Below are positions 58,601-60,269 of a stretch of 64,000 nt of DNA, piece after piece. The translations under genes and the position numbers were made by a program. The stretch lies in NCBI GenBank assembly GCA_944989445.1, contig CALYLW010000559.1:490170-554169 (forward strand). The letters are read 5' to 3'. This stretch comes from Ampullaceana balthica. Taxonomy: Eukaryota; Mollusca; Gastropoda; Lymnaeidae. Numbering within the stretch: position 1 is the first letter of the stretch; the number at the start of each line of letters is the position of its first letter. Under the pieces are notes generated by a model that was given only the letters and a program-made list of their open reading frames with translations, was not told the origin of the DNA and searched no databases.

Positions 58601-59338
58601 TTATTATTTTTTGGGGAAGGCGTCGGGGGGCGGCAAATGTGGTTTCTGTCCCGGGTGGCACATACCCACGCTACGCCGCTGATCATAGCGCAATTTTGGA
58701 AATTTTGTCTCCTGGCCATTTTTGCTCTCGATAGGCGGTTTTCCTTCCTAAATATAATCATGGATTTCAATTAGTAGGAGATTCCTCCTTATGGAGATAT
58801 TAAAGACACCACGCCACATAGTGTACGCTATTTTAGTTGATATGAATTTTTATTTCATAAATCATTCTCATACTTTGGATGAGCCAATTAATAGCTTTGT
58901 CATTAGTTTCAAATTTGATAGATGACACTCTTTACAGTGTAGAAACCCCCATCCCCTAAAATATACAGCAAGAAAAAATATTAAATGTACAAATTATTTT
59001 GACAAATGTATCGGAATGTTTCTTGTGCATATATATTTCCAATTGCGTTATTAATTTTTCTACTTTATCTGCTTCATGTTTTTAAATATCATGACGTATA
59101 TAGAGACTGCTGGCAATAGTACTATTTTTATTTAGGAGTAATAGGAGGCCGCTCAGATGAAAGGGTCCTTGACCCAAACACAAAGATCCTTTCGGTGTAT
59201 CACGAGAACTCGAGTGCCAGGTATGTCATCAAAACATGGAATGGCTACAATGTAGAAATGACAGAGAAAGTCGTTGGAACTTTTGGACGAGTGAGACCCA
59301 CTTATAACTCAACGTCACAGTATATCACTGAAGATTAG
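15284..59338 (+). CDS. RhoGAP-domain protein (multi-exon; exon chain to stop codon)
   Basis: Eleven exons chain with consistent splice phases to give about 450 residues: 15284-15365, 15732-15897, 23715-23836, 25779-25856, 35654-35819, 36043-36128, 37609-37806, 51779-51814, 52406-52530, 55157-55251, 59136-59338. RhoGAP domains stimulate GTP hydrolysis by Rho-family GTPases. Visible domain features are 'LFGLPLDLLI', 'NVPSLLCLVLQFIFKNGLTT', 'KGIFKSPDG' (arginine-finger position), 'HDVAAVLKVFISELQQPLLT', 'RDSLQMILTVLHAL' and 'EACAEIFWPIFFS', in the usual order. The finger residue of the usual GIFR is Lys, so GAP activity may be weak or absent. The C-terminal ~175 residues match no domain I know. 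The true 5' end is unresolved (candidate exon 12457-12592). Introns hold nearly all the repeats listed here. A poly(A) signal lies at 59874. Confidence 0.82.
15732..15897 (+). CDS. RhoGAP gene exon
   Basis: The boundaries are 'gacttcag' and AGAA|gtgagt. It reads 'PWTFQDPMGTTFTSYM', then 'NVETIMTLARAEFNFYHR'. Length is 166 bp, so it enters in phase 0 and leaves in phase 1, matching the exon at 23715. No domain is recognised. Confidence 0.75.
15898..16214. other. Intron start, no feature recognised
   Basis: T-rich and G-rich low-complexity sequence; no repeat family was identified before the LINE debris that begins near 16215. Confidence 0.4.
16215..17190 (-). mobile_element. Decayed LINE, C-terminal reverse-transcriptase region
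   Basis: On the minus strand, 'FVYLGSVIDKQSGTDADA', 'ARIRIGKTRAAFHQLKN', 'IRIFNAIVKHVLLYGAEAWR' and downstream debris match the region C-terminal to the catalytic domain of common animal non-LTR retrotransposons ('YLGS..D..GG...D...RIGKA..AF..L', 'LLYGAE.WR'). Many frame breaks separate the pieces. It is probably 5'-truncated, with the 3' end to the left. Confidence 0.75.
17191..17337. other. Short unassigned intronic stretch
   Basis: Nothing recognised between the LINE debris and the Helitron-like start at 17338. Confidence 0.3.
17338..17960 (+). mobile_element. Helitron-like fragment with GTT-rich tract
   Basis: It starts 'tcctatataataaaaggcaa', a Helitron-style 5' end. It carries a (GTT/TTTTG)n tract at 17617-17809 ending in 'ccacatcccttgccctgcga' plus 'cgacaatgtcct', which is shared exactly with 23066-23098 in the second Helitron-like element. 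No 3' CTRR end was found before repeat H begins. Valine/cysteine or asparagine/threonine-rich open frames over the tract are artefacts. Confidence 0.55.
17961..18250 (-). repeat. Repeat H with tRNA-derived module (18141-18212)
   Basis: 'attggccgacccgagcaagg' is shared with 11980 and 31670. On the minus strand, 18141-18212 reads a tRNA-like 'gaagtgtagtggttatcacg', then an anticodon arm with a TGC position, then 'gagttcaagcccc'. It is related to the module at 6944-7014, with shared flank 'ttctgtgaaggaacaa' (inverted). Confidence 0.6.
18283..19351 (-). mobile_element. R1 element copy interrupted by a solo LTR
   Basis: It starts 'aaatcccttatattaacttc' and ends 'tatataagggattta', with the R1 interior (cgatcgaacgtaccgtaatt) in inverted orientation relative to the 7-12 kb array. 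It is split at 18735 by the LTR insertion listed next; removing that insertion rejoins '...aagacagat' to 'tcagtctgtaaatg', the normal R1 sequence. Confidence 0.85.
18735..19284 (-). mobile_element. Solo LTR (550 bp), TG...CA ends, 5-bp TSD
   Basis: It starts TGTTAAG and ends CTGACA, flanked by CAGAT at 18730-18734 and 19285-19289. Read on the minus strand it begins 'tgtcagggtatgag', has a TATA box ('ggtatataagag') and further on 'gaataaac' as poly(A) signal, the order expected in an LTR. It sits cleanly inside an R1 copy. No internal retrotransposon sequence remains, so it is the product of LTR-LTR recombination. Confidence 0.85.
19389..19826 (-). mobile_element. R1 element copy, second middle type
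   Basis: It starts 'aaatcccttatattaacttc' and ends 'ataagggatttat', about 440 bp. The middle carries 'gtcgtgttgacgccgaccgt' and 'acatgggacatcactcggtg', the type seen at 7440 and 10960 in the array. It sits 37 bp from the previous copy, so the pair is itself a short tandem. Confidence 0.85.
19827..20399. other. Intronic AT-rich DNA, nothing recognised
   Basis: No exon, repeat family or terminal repeat could be supported in this stretch. Confidence 0.4.
20400..20513. mobile_element. P1 MITE remnant, C-rich
   Basis: 'tatgtgacgtcacatttctt', C runs and 'catcgtcacccatcgtcaca' are shared with 35244-35352 and, inverted, with 3520-3632. Ends are eroded. Confidence 0.5.
20522..20810 (+). mobile_element. 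3' end of a Jockey/CR1-like LINE (same family as 50600-51620)
   Basis: It matches the last ~250 bp of the LINE at 51367-51620: 'ccctcagatagacataaaga', 'gaagaaaccagaaaaaccaa', 'aagcgtaggacgcaataatc', ending in the tail 'agataagataaaata'. It is severely 5'-truncated. A third copy lies at 41560-41815. Confidence 0.85.
21129..21199 (-). ncRNA. Candidate hammerhead ribozyme in Penelope left arm (mirror copy)
   Basis: Exact mirror of the motif at 22440-22510, with the CTGATGA core at 21176-21182 on the minus strand. The two motifs face outward from the palindrome centre. Confidence 0.55.
21375..21815 (-). pseudogene. Penelope-like GIY-YIG endonuclease fragment, left arm
   Basis: On the minus strand the frame reads 'TKGCNRNRCNTCPYVM' (zinc-binding cysteines), 'CTSRNVIYAILCKRCNKIYV' and 'GETGRRLGDRFREHL', the GIY-YIG core as found in Penelope-like elements, ending at a stop by 21375. 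The reverse-transcriptase part that should precede it is absent. The open frame runs on through the palindrome centre to 21893, but those residues are antisense to the other arm and are not real. Truncated, presumed inactive. Confidence 0.85.
21824..22264 (+). pseudogene. Penelope-like GIY-YIG endonuclease fragment, right arm
   Basis: This is the exact mirror of the left arm on the plus strand, with the same residues from the Cys-rich 'GCNRNRCNTC' through 'YVGETGRRLGDRF' to 'GINQIHNFT' and stop. Identity between the arms points to recent formation or continuing gene conversion. The N-terminal reverse transcriptase is missing. Confidence 0.85.
22440..22510 (+). ncRNA. Candidate hammerhead ribozyme in Penelope right arm
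   Basis: CTGATGA at 22457-22463, a short stem (aGGC-atta-GCC), then GAAA at 22475-22478, followed by a minimal CG...CG helix and 'tatcagtc'. This is the order of the hammerhead core (CUGAUGA, stem II, GAAA, stem III, cleavage side). Penelope-like elements are known to carry hammerhead motifs. Stem I pairing (ttttatgttg against cagtctaaaaat) is partial, so activity is not assured. Confidence 0.55.
22818..23467. repeat. GTT/TTTTG-rich low-complexity tract
   Basis: Irregular (gttgtt)n with tttttg and gttgctg interruptions, broken at 23066-23102 by the phrase 'ccacatcccttgccctgcga', also found at 17810. Long open frames of Val/Cys/Leu or Gln/Asn/Thr over it have no other support. Confidence 0.93.
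23715..23836 (+). CDS. RhoGAP gene exon, start of GAP domain
   Basis: The boundaries are 'gttttctacag' and TTTG|gtaatg. It enters in phase 1 and leaves in phase 0. It reads 'YLENISEDKLFGLPLDLLI' and 'NVPSLLCL', the opening helix of RhoGAP domains ('FG.PL..L........VP'). Confidence 0.85.
23837..23965. repeat. 14-bp repeat built on the exon donor (gtaatgatttctgt)
   Basis: About nine copies of gtaatgatttctgt start exactly at the splice donor of the preceding exon, so the authentic 5' splice site is the first unit. Several later units keep GTAATG. Confidence 0.85.
24026..25160. repeat. 11-bp satellite (atgtcatgtct) and derived units
   Basis: From 24026 to about 24950 the unit is atgtcatgtct with very few changes: a tgtg-variant block at 24643-24715, a gtcgtgt block at 24467-24505, and slips at 24351 and 24440. 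From 24955 the repeat shifts to a 'gtcatgtcaataaa' form. An 11-bp period leaves all three plus frames open for ~310 codons (MSMSCLCHVYV), which is a compositional artefact. Confidence 0.97.
25400..25665. repeat. 27-bp repeat (gttaaaattgacccctatgc + tggctaa)
   Basis: Six to eight copies lie in two blocks separated by a diverged copy of 'gaaaccgagatgatcttact', itself a duplicate of the sequence at 25355. So a ~150-bp segment was duplicated as well as the small unit. Confidence 0.88.
25779..25856 (+). CDS. RhoGAP gene exon with the arginine-finger position
   Basis: Boundaries are 'gaaatttag' and GTAAAG|gtaaaa, 26 codons, phase 0 on both sides. An alternative donor 6 bp upstream is also in frame. 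It reads 'VLQFIFKNGLTTKGIFK' then 'SPDGSTKVK'. RhoGAP proteins normally have GIFR here; the codon is AAA (Lys). Confidence 0.85.
25888..26366. mobile_element. MITE with attaatcgat-rich inverted ends
   Basis: The left end 'ttagggttgcggaaatagac' plus gattaatt and the right end 'attaatcgataacatcccta' are inverted. Inner arms of 'cgattaatcgttaa' type allow extensive self-pairing. No coding potential. Target duplication is unclear because the flanks are AT-rich. Confidence 0.65.
26385..28588 (+). mobile_element. 5'-truncated LINE with decayed reverse transcriptase
   Basis: Pieces in successive frames give RT landmarks: 'KAPGNDVILPEVLKNG', 'NNYRGISLLSILGKAF', 'IDFVDLTKAFDLVSR', the catalytic 'LLFVDDVALIAH' (F-V-D-D), then 'LSTLLYLSETWTTY' and 'RLRWLGHVKRMSPGRIPKE' in the C-terminal region. 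At least four frameshifts or stops separate them (near 26765, 27390, 27585 and 27830). The 3' end is 'gagacagaaggatgcc' plus an (ATT)n tail running into a TA microsatellite. The endonuclease end is missing. Related to the minus-strand fragment at 42390-43484. Confidence 0.88.
28589..28648. repeat. (TA)n microsatellite
   Basis: About 28 TA units follow the LINE tail. A second short (TA)n lies at 29442-29461. Confidence 0.97.
28665..29334 (-). mobile_element. Probable LTR (about 670 bp, TG...CA, minus orientation)
   Basis: On the minus strand it begins TGTTGG and ends GGCTACA. It has a TATA box in 'aactatataaggga' (near 28990) and a poly(A) signal in 'ttgaaataaacag' about 195 bp further, the same layout as the solo LTR at 18735-19284. 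A purine-rich 'gggacctgggg' abuts the start, as a polypurine tract would. No target duplication and no internal genes were found, so limits are provisional. Confidence 0.5.
29335..29689. other. Unassigned stretch, possibly LTR-element internal remnant
   Basis: Relatively GC-rich, with a short (TA)n; no open coding region with recognisable protein features. Confidence 0.3.
29690..29878 (+). mobile_element. LINE C-terminal relic ('MRTEHCP' type)
   Basis: It reads 'MRTEHCPTSSYFNRQYHDF' and, after a break, 'SKTVVHLLICVPR', matching the C-terminal end of LINE proteins as in the minus-strand relic at 36374-36600 ('MRTEHCPIRSYLYKFNT'). Heavily degraded. Confidence 0.5.
29887..30188 (+). mobile_element. 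hAT-type MITE M1, complete copy with 8-bp TSD
   Basis: It starts 'cagtgctactcaaactcatt' and ends 'catcactttgagaagcactg'. It is flanked by ttgtatgg at 29879-29886 and 30189-30196. It contains the characteristic 'ggaccggcagcggatggc' block near its right end. 302 bp, non-coding. Confidence 0.9.
30197..31574. repeat. Duplicated AT-rich block (direct and inverted repeats)
   Basis: 'cgcttatgaggtttaacata' starts near 30207 and again near 30952, giving a ~745-bp direct duplication. Inside, 'aaacgtggtttttaaaaatc' (30390) and 'gatttttaaaaaccacgttt' (30845) are inverted, as are the 'cgtttttagtcatatt' arms. Both halves carry 'aataacggtacattc' plus 'gatcgatct', which is R1-like. This looks like a mobile element duplicated in tandem; no protein is encoded. 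Confidence 0.65.
31575..32030. repeat. Repeat H and the coding-like dispersed repeat (copy 2)
   Basis: 31575-31720 matches 11880-12000; 31770-32030 matches 12061-12300, with minus-strand reading 'NCQLIVGFETFSGEIRYT' against 'YCQLVVGFETFAGEIQYT' in copy 1. The two parts keep the same order in both places, so they belong to one element. Confidence 0.6.
32078..32320 (+). mobile_element. tRNA-derived SINE
   Basis: The head is tRNA-like with A box 'ggtggtcgagtggcagcgcg' and B box 'gggttcgaatcc' (32127-32138), followed by an unrelated body and a short tail 'aacttttactta'. This is the usual SINE layout with an internal RNA polymerase III promoter. Confidence 0.65.
32321..33110. other. Intronic DNA, nothing recognised
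   Basis: No exon or repeat family could be supported. A 'ggtgagtggttgacacc' stretch near 32720 has no clear partner. Confidence 0.35.
33111..34170. repeat. 53-bp minisatellite, about 20 copies
   Basis: The unit is 'ataacaaaaatgtcatagtt' plus 'tacatcaccaacccaccaga' plus 'aaccaatctcttc'. Copies fall into variants (cccaccag or cccatcag; tgtcat or tgtaat) in a repeating pattern in the first third. Not a CRISPR: there are no unique spacers. Confidence 0.96.
34407..34591 (+). mobile_element. hAT-type MITE M1 copy (short)
   Basis: The start is 'cattgcttctcaaacttttt' (one change in the terminus) and the end 'aactttgagaagcactg'. It is preceded by atctagac (34399-34406) and followed by atctagaa. An exact atctagac follows the next M1 end at 35432, which suggests that the two ends once belonged to one longer element. 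Confidence 0.8.
34592..35330. other. DNA between M1 ends, with P1 MITE remnant
   Basis: 35095-35151 carries a third, decayed M1 end ('accgaccggcac...aagaagcactg'). 35244-35352 is a P1 remnant ('gacgtcacatttcttcaacc', 'gtgcgtgacgtcatttatgg'). Remaining sequence is unassigned. Confidence 0.5.
35355..35432 (+). mobile_element. M1 MITE right end
   Basis: 'gcggaccggcagcggatggc' through 'ttactttgagaagcactg' is the right-hand terminus only. It is followed by atctagac at 35433-35440, identical to the 8 bp before the M1 start at 34407. Confidence 0.75.
35654..35819 (+). CDS. RhoGAP gene exon, central GAP domain
   Basis: Boundaries are 'tgtcatcttccag' and TTTTTTA|gtaagt; 166 bp, phase 0 in and phase 1 out. 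It reads 'KLKEDIEANFYKSPNYEIGG', 'HDVAAVLKVFISELQQPLLT' and 'NPVINFFPDFF'. This is the conserved core helix of the domain ('D...VA.LLK.FLRELP.PLLT'); the usual Arg/Pro of RELP are Ser and Gln here. Confidence 0.92.
36043..36128 (+). CDS. RhoGAP gene exon
   Basis: Boundaries are 'tccaattaag' and CTACAG|gtaaat; phase 1 in, phase 0 out. Only this frame stays open and it reads 'QEIQLHYLLTELTLFCLMM' then 'TPAHRDSLQ', matching the RhoGAP segment with '..LP..NRD.L'. Confidence 0.85.
36285..36610 (-). mobile_element. LINE C-terminal fragment with R1 end fused
   Basis: On the minus strand it reads 'MRTEHCPIRSYLYKFNT', 'RRELACRLCGHP' (zinc-knuckle-like C..C) and a frame-shifted tail, typical of the C-terminal end of a LINE. 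At its left, 36272-36320 is an R1 end ('tttttgactataaatccctt'). Confidence 0.7.
36620..37459. other. Intronic DNA with purine/pyrimidine runs, nothing recognised
   Basis: Several 'ggggcc' or 'gggccccc' phrases with 'ttggtcaagatc' motifs suggest an old repeat, but no ends were found. Confidence 0.35.
37460..37608. repeat. ~74-bp tandem duplication of the next exon's 5' boundary
   Basis: The acceptor and first codons of the exon at 37609 (ttctaag|atgatccttacagttct) recur at 37533-37550 with few changes and, more diverged, at 37462-37480. The 37535 copy keeps an AG and the ATGATCC start but would run into an in-frame TAG within about ten codons. Confidence 0.75.
37609..37806 (+). CDS. RhoGAP gene exon, end of GAP domain
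   Basis: Boundaries are 'ctattcttaag' and TTCACG|gtaaag; 66 codons, phase 0 both sides. It reads 'MILTVLHALTQNSAENGLTV', 'EACAEIFWPIFFSLPPD' and 'LTRVLVHYNDFLFT'. It matches the final RhoGAP helices ('L..FL..V......NKM....LA..FGP.L'). Confidence 0.88.
38147..38596 (-). mobile_element. R1 element copy
   Basis: 'aaatcccttatattaacttc' to 'catatataagggattta', about 450 bp, with the interior 'tttcagatcgatcgaacgta'. The G-rich tract of other copies is reduced to a short C run. Confidence 0.85.
38632..39095 (-). mobile_element. R1-related subfamily 2 copy
   Basis: The left end is 'aaatcctttatataaactcg' and the right end 'cgtacataaaggatttag'. It shares 'cccacttcctcgtaagctgg' with the copy at 5618-6226. 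Adjacent to a main-family R1 copy, as is common here. Confidence 0.7.
39259..39402 (-). CDS. Candidate terminal exon of an unrecognised membrane protein
   Basis: On the minus strand a strong acceptor ('cctcttttaattcag') precedes 47 open codons and a TGA. The peptide includes 'YMEPVIFSFPSMATFLG' and 'SFFGIAFHINWLL', two hydrophobic stretches that could be membrane segments. It lies in the 37.8-51.8 kb RhoGAP intron, so it would be the end of a nested gene or a retained fragment. I recognise no family and found no upstream exon. Confidence 0.3.
   Translation of the reverse strand, partial: VICCLQVSSRHHYMEPVIFSFPSMATFLGSFFGIAFHINWLLSNIHL
39403..39651. other. AT-rich intronic DNA
   Basis: Nothing recognised before the hAT element starting at 39660. 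Confidence 0.3.
39762..40417 (+). mobile_element. Pogo/Tigger-like MITE with TA target
   Basis: The start 'cagtcggacctctctaagtc' and end 'ttagcgtggtccgactg' are inverted and flanked by TA on both sides, as in Tc1/mariner-pogo elements. 656 bp, with no transposase. Open frames on both strands are short and unsupported. Confidence 0.75.
40550..40866 (-). mobile_element. Truncated inverted copy of the pogo-like MITE
   Basis: It ends 'gacttagaaaggtccgactg' before TA and, inverted, repeats the first ~320 bp of the 39762 copy (for example 'gtgtctcctctcacgggctt' against 'agcccgtgagaggagacacc'). Confidence 0.75.
41061..41328. mobile_element. Palindromic P1 MITE, complete
   Basis: 'ggggccatccatagagtacg' plus tcacgc at the left is mirrored by 'gcgtgacgtactttacgg' plus acggccc at the right. 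Inside, 'cccctgtcacaaactgtcac' occurs twice in the same orientation. This is the best-preserved member of the family seen at 3481, 20400 and 35244. Confidence 0.75.
41560..41815 (+). mobile_element. 3' end of Jockey/CR1-like LINE (third copy)
   Basis: 'ttattccgtatccaagaaca', 'gcctgaagaaaccaggaaaa' and the tail 'agataagattagataagata' match 51400-51625. More diverged than the copy at 20522. Confidence 0.8.
41931..42092. repeat. 14-bp tandem repeat (ctatacagatctca)
   Basis: About eleven copies; the last few carry tatgc in place of tatac. 'agatct' sites recur every 14 bp. Confidence 0.93.
42272..43790. repeat. 48-bp minisatellite split by a LINE
   Basis: Units of 'tatagctcacttggcgtctt' plus 'aagcaagtaaaactacaatt' plus 'gattctgg' occupy 42272-42389 and resume at 43485-43790. 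The gap is the LINE insertion at 42390-43484. Confidence 0.92.
42390..43484 (-). mobile_element. 5'-truncated LINE inserted in the minisatellite, 9-bp TSD
   Basis: Target duplication ctcacttgg at 42381-42389 and 43485-43493. On the minus strand the frames read 'ACKDFGLPISLKKTNIM', 'DDFTYLGSNITSTLSLDKEI', 'VLSTLLYGSESWTT' and, after a frame break, 'RRILRIKWQDKITNVKVL' and 'RLRWLGHARRMSSERIP', the RT C-terminal part. It is the same clade as 26385-28588. Better preserved than that copy, but not intact. Confidence 0.9.
43850..45440. repeat. 35-bp satellite with ~600-bp higher-order structure (about 45 copies)
   Basis: The unit is 'gtctcgtagagtgatgccat' plus 'ttataaattctaaga'. Variant units (gcgattt, gctattt, gacgcc, attattagcg) recur in the same order: the 'attattagcg...gtgacgcc' pair at about 43993 and 44591, and 'ctcgtagtagagtgatgcta' at about 44498 and 45165. 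So a block of 17 to 19 units has been duplicated. Confidence 0.96.
45441..45939. other. AT-rich intronic DNA, nothing recognised
   Basis: No exon or repeat family identified. Confidence 0.4.
45940..46320. repeat. 64-bp tandem repeat, six copies
   Basis: The unit is 'ggtgatatctagtgtcacct' plus 'atcaaacaccattttggcat' plus 'gggttggtcctttccggtgt' plus tggt; 'tcaaacacc' recurs at 45961, 46025, 46089 and 46153. Confidence 0.94.
46605..49213 (-). mobile_element. hAT transposon copy 2 (2609 bp), nearly intact, 8-bp TSD
   Basis: The plus-strand left end 'cagcggttctcaacctttct' and right end 'gacccacaggttgagaaccgctg' (read in two parts) are inverted. Target duplication ccgtagaa at 46597-46604 and 49214-49221. 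It is inserted at the first unit of the 33-bp minisatellite at 49217. Its transposase gene has a single frame break, so it is younger or better preserved than the copy at 821-3384. Confidence 0.95.
46940..48756 (-). CDS. hAT transposase, one frameshift (ZBED5/FAM200-like)
   Basis: The start is taken at 48756 (MEMEHAEKN...), just before 'MIKKRKYSDDFLQYGF'. Domains in order: BED zinc finger (CVIC ... HFDSKH, about residues 30-60); RNase-H-like core with 'QLDESTDVANCSQLL' and 'GVCTDGAPAMLG' giving candidate acidic catalytic residues; 'THCMIHRQVLATK' and 'EVRWLSRGKVLKR'; C-terminal hATC dimerisation region ('FWIKCLQSY', 'LVIKSKYRSRLVVEDD'). The frame breaks at about 47672 in an A-run, seven As where copy 1 has five, so the upstream and downstream halves are in different frames (stops at 47587 and 46940). 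The enzyme would excise and insert DNA between the terminal repeats. As read it cannot give full-length protein unless the run is a sequencing error. Confidence 0.9.
49217..49545. repeat. 33-bp minisatellite, nine to ten copies
   Basis: The unit is 'gtagaacgtaacctactttg' plus 'taatgtgctttct'. 33 bp keeps frames open (NVLSVERNLLC), which is an artefact. The hAT element sits at its edge. Confidence 0.94.
49640..49765. repeat. ~36-bp tandem repeat, three copies
   Basis: 'ttctctggctgtccagtgtt' plus 'taccgtttctcttg' repeats at about 49662, 49700 and 49734, with changes. Confidence 0.7.
49857..50240. repeat. Degenerate interstitial telomere-like repeat (CCCTAA-type)
   Basis: Dozens of 'ccctaactctaac', 'aaccctaaatctaaccc' and 'cctaaccc' phrases with a drifting 12-18 bp period. 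The core resembles the animal telomere repeat TTAGGG in reverse complement, but perfect runs are absent. Confidence 0.8.
50241..50600. other. Intronic DNA, nothing recognised
   Basis: A short inverted pair (aaaagtctttgtgatctttc / gattaaaagtctttttgaag region, 50505-50545) is low complexity. No exon supported. Confidence 0.35.
50600..51625 (+). mobile_element. 5'-truncated LINE of Jockey/CR1 type
   Basis: It reads 'VNSGVPQGTVLGPLLFLIYI', then 'LFADDCISYK' with the catalytic FADD, then after a frame break 'LVRPVLEYASSVWDP', 'ELIKKRAARFITGEYS' and 'SFFPSGIRALNRLPEETR' up to a stop at 51545. The tail is 'gatAAgataagataag'. The N-terminal RT and the endonuclease are missing. Copies of its 3' end lie at 20522-20810 and 41560-41815, so this is a family with repeated 5'-truncated insertion. 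Confidence 0.9.
51779..51814 (+). CDS. RhoGAP gene micro-exon (36 bp)
   Basis: Boundaries are 'tctcgttgaaatag' and GGAATG|gtaagt; 12 codons, DYNTQLEFRKGM, phase 0 both sides, so it joins the exons at 37609 and 52406 without a frame change. The donor region (aatggtaagtat) is duplicated 32 bp downstream at 51843-51857. Confidence 0.6.
51815..52405. other. Intron, nothing else recognised
   Basis: AT-rich; it contains the donor duplication at 51843. Confidence 0.35.
52406..52530 (+). CDS. RhoGAP gene exon, C-terminal region
   Basis: Boundaries are 'tcttcttttag' and AAAAAAT|gtaaga; phase 0 in, phase 2 out. It reads 'QMIRMIKMCLTSPEFQGG' and 'STTAAELVEFATGEKM'. No domain known to me. Confidence 0.75.
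52531..52877. repeat. 63-bp repeat derived from the preceding exon's end and donor
   Basis: Four near-identical copies plus one decayed copy of 'attagtggaataagccacgg' plus 'gtggaaacatgtaagaacta' plus the following intron bases. The source is the real exon end (attagtggagtttgccacgg...aaaatgtaagaacta), so each copy carries a donor-like ATGTAAGAA. Confidence 0.92.
53090..53335. repeat. Degenerate ~25-30 bp repeat (gaaaagacaactcaccccaa)
   Basis: About eight imperfect 'aaatgaaaagacaacccaac' type units with variable spacing. Confidence 0.65.
53383..54055. repeat. 63-bp minisatellite, about ten copies
   Basis: The unit is 'cattctttgagtaactttga' plus 'cataagacttttgtaggatt' plus 'caacaagctttcttctttat' plus tac. 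Frame-neutral period; minus-strand frames (NPTKVLCQSYSKNGNKEESL) are artefacts. A ~220-bp block is duplicated, as shown by two shortened units near 53575 and 53825. Confidence 0.93.
54280..54900 (+). mobile_element. LINE endonuclease-domain remnant
   Basis: In shifting frames: 'LLYSGHEDENQGVASML', 'KTAQNTLIGWEAHGP', then 'NVIILMGELNAKIGSNTNGY', which match the apurinic-type endonuclease domain of animal LINEs (the usual 'ILMGDFNAKIG' motif). Downstream it decays. The RT domain is not present here. Confidence 0.8.
55157..55251 (+). CDS. RhoGAP gene exon, C-terminal region
   Basis: Boundaries are 'ccaactcacttag' and AATTTAG|gtaaga; phase 2 in, phase 1 out. It reads 'PMKRFMEHLKCHILGKES' and 'SNFLFENGGNL'. 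Its phases fit both neighbours exactly, which is the main support. Confidence 0.75.
57513..57812. mobile_element. G/C-run MITE nested in the hAT element
   Basis: The ends are 'atgggcgtagggaagggggg' and 'ttcctagcgacgcccat', inverted over about 8 bp plus scattered matches. 'tttttgccccccc' + 'tggaa' is repeated. Target duplication is not clear. Confidence 0.6.
57823..57998. mobile_element. Short hAT-type MITE (176 bp) with GCGC-rich core
   Basis: The start 'caatgttccctccaag' and end 'ttaaagggaacattg' are inverted. The 8-bp flanks gtggatac and gtgaatac match in 7 of 8 positions. The core 'tgcgcggccgcgcagccgcg' can fold on itself. Confidence 0.8.
58690..59135. other. Last RhoGAP intron, nothing recognised
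   Basis: AT-rich, no repeat family identified between the hAT element and the terminal exon. Confidence 0.4.
59136..59338 (+). CDS. RhoGAP gene terminal exon with stop codon
   Basis: The acceptor is 'actatttttatttag'; it enters in phase 1 and ends with TAG at 59336-59338. It reads 'GVIGGRSDERVLDPNTKIL', 'SVYHENSSARYVIKTWNGY' and 'EKVVGTFGRVRPTYN'. No domain known to me. Codon usage and lack of stops over 67 codons support it. Confidence 0.8.
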
Positions 59339-59873
59339 GATTAGATCATTAAAAAATATCATTAAGTATGATATAAAATAGTATTTCACAAAAGATTGGG
59401 ATTATATCATTTTAAAAAAATAGCATAAACATTGATATAAAAGAGTATAATTGAGTATATAAAAAAGTATAAAATAAATTGCACTATTTTAATTTTGAGA
59501 TTTTAAGGTAAAGACGTCCACCAAGTGGGATATAATTATGTTTAGTCTATGCAGGACAATGTCTGAAAAAATATTTGGTTGGGCCAGTGTGTTTGTTAAA
59601 TAATTTAAAATATGTTTTAGCCCTGCATTATTGTGTGATTGTTTAATTCACCTCAAAATATAATATCTTAAACTTAAAGTTAATTTGGGTAACATTAACA
59701 TATTTTTCAGTTACCTATTTTTTTCCCCATTGAGAGAATGGGAGGAGATTCTGTTTACAATTTGTAATCTTTAAGTCGATTTATAATTTATCTATTGTTG
59801 CTTTTTCTTTTAGTCTTACGAATTTTAACATATTTTAATATGTATGGTAAAATAGTGTCCTCTTTAGATTTGA

Positions 59874-59879
59874 AATAAA
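59874..59879 (+). terminator. Poly(A) signal AATAAA for the RhoGAP gene
   Basis: AATAAA lies 536 bp after the stop in an AT-rich 3' untranslated region, followed by T-rich sequence. It is the first canonical signal I see after the stop. Confidence 0.5.
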
Positions 59880-59939
59880 AATTATTTTAATTTAAAAAAA
59901 TTCTTTATTGTACATTGTAATGTGTCATTTTTTTTTCAT

Positions 59940-60100
59940 TTATTAAGTATTATCAGGGCGGGACGTTTGTCCGTGCACCGGCACGGAGTTTACAAAAATT
60001 TGAAGGTCACAAAATTCATTTACGGAACTGAGGAGGAATGTTCATTCAGAGTCAGAGCAATCAATTTCCAAAACAAGTTCGATCTTCCACGCCAATGGTG
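59940..60100 (+). pseudogene. Possible fibronectin-III-like exon fragment
   Basis: An open stretch reads 'VYKNLKVTKFIYGTEEEC' then 'SFRVRAINFQNK', resembling the end of an FN3 domain ('V..L..GTEYSFRVRA.N'). It is preceded by 'tttcatttattaag'. There is no convincing donor, and a repeat terminus (caatggtgtaactaag) follows directly. Chance resemblance is possible. Confidence 0.2.
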
Positions 60101-60269
60101 TAACTAAGATTTTTTTCGCCCAGGACAAAATATTTTAAAAAAATTAAATTGGTGCACCGAATCCATTCCGTTAAATCAAATTCCACTATAATGTAACGCT
60201 GTAAGGCTTATTTATGTTCCACTCTCTCTTGGCGCCCAGGGACATATGTACCTCGCTGCCTCACAATAT

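Larger units (their letters stand above)
55606..58681 (+). mobile_element. Decayed hAT element (3076 bp) with nested MITEs
   Basis: The left terminus is 'cagtggcgtagcgatggggg' and the right 'cccacgctacgccgctg'; inverted, 12 of 13 terminal bases match. Target duplication atcatagc at 55598-55605 and 58682-58689 is perfect. Interior traces such as 'LSSKIQTELVAILGDTVHEK' (56700-56760) and 'LLEIPNYFYKQGIQTLGY' (57170-57230) are reminiscent of the ZMYM/TTF-type hAT transposases, with stops throughout. Two further elements inserted into it (57513-57812 and 57823-57998). Confidence 0.88.
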
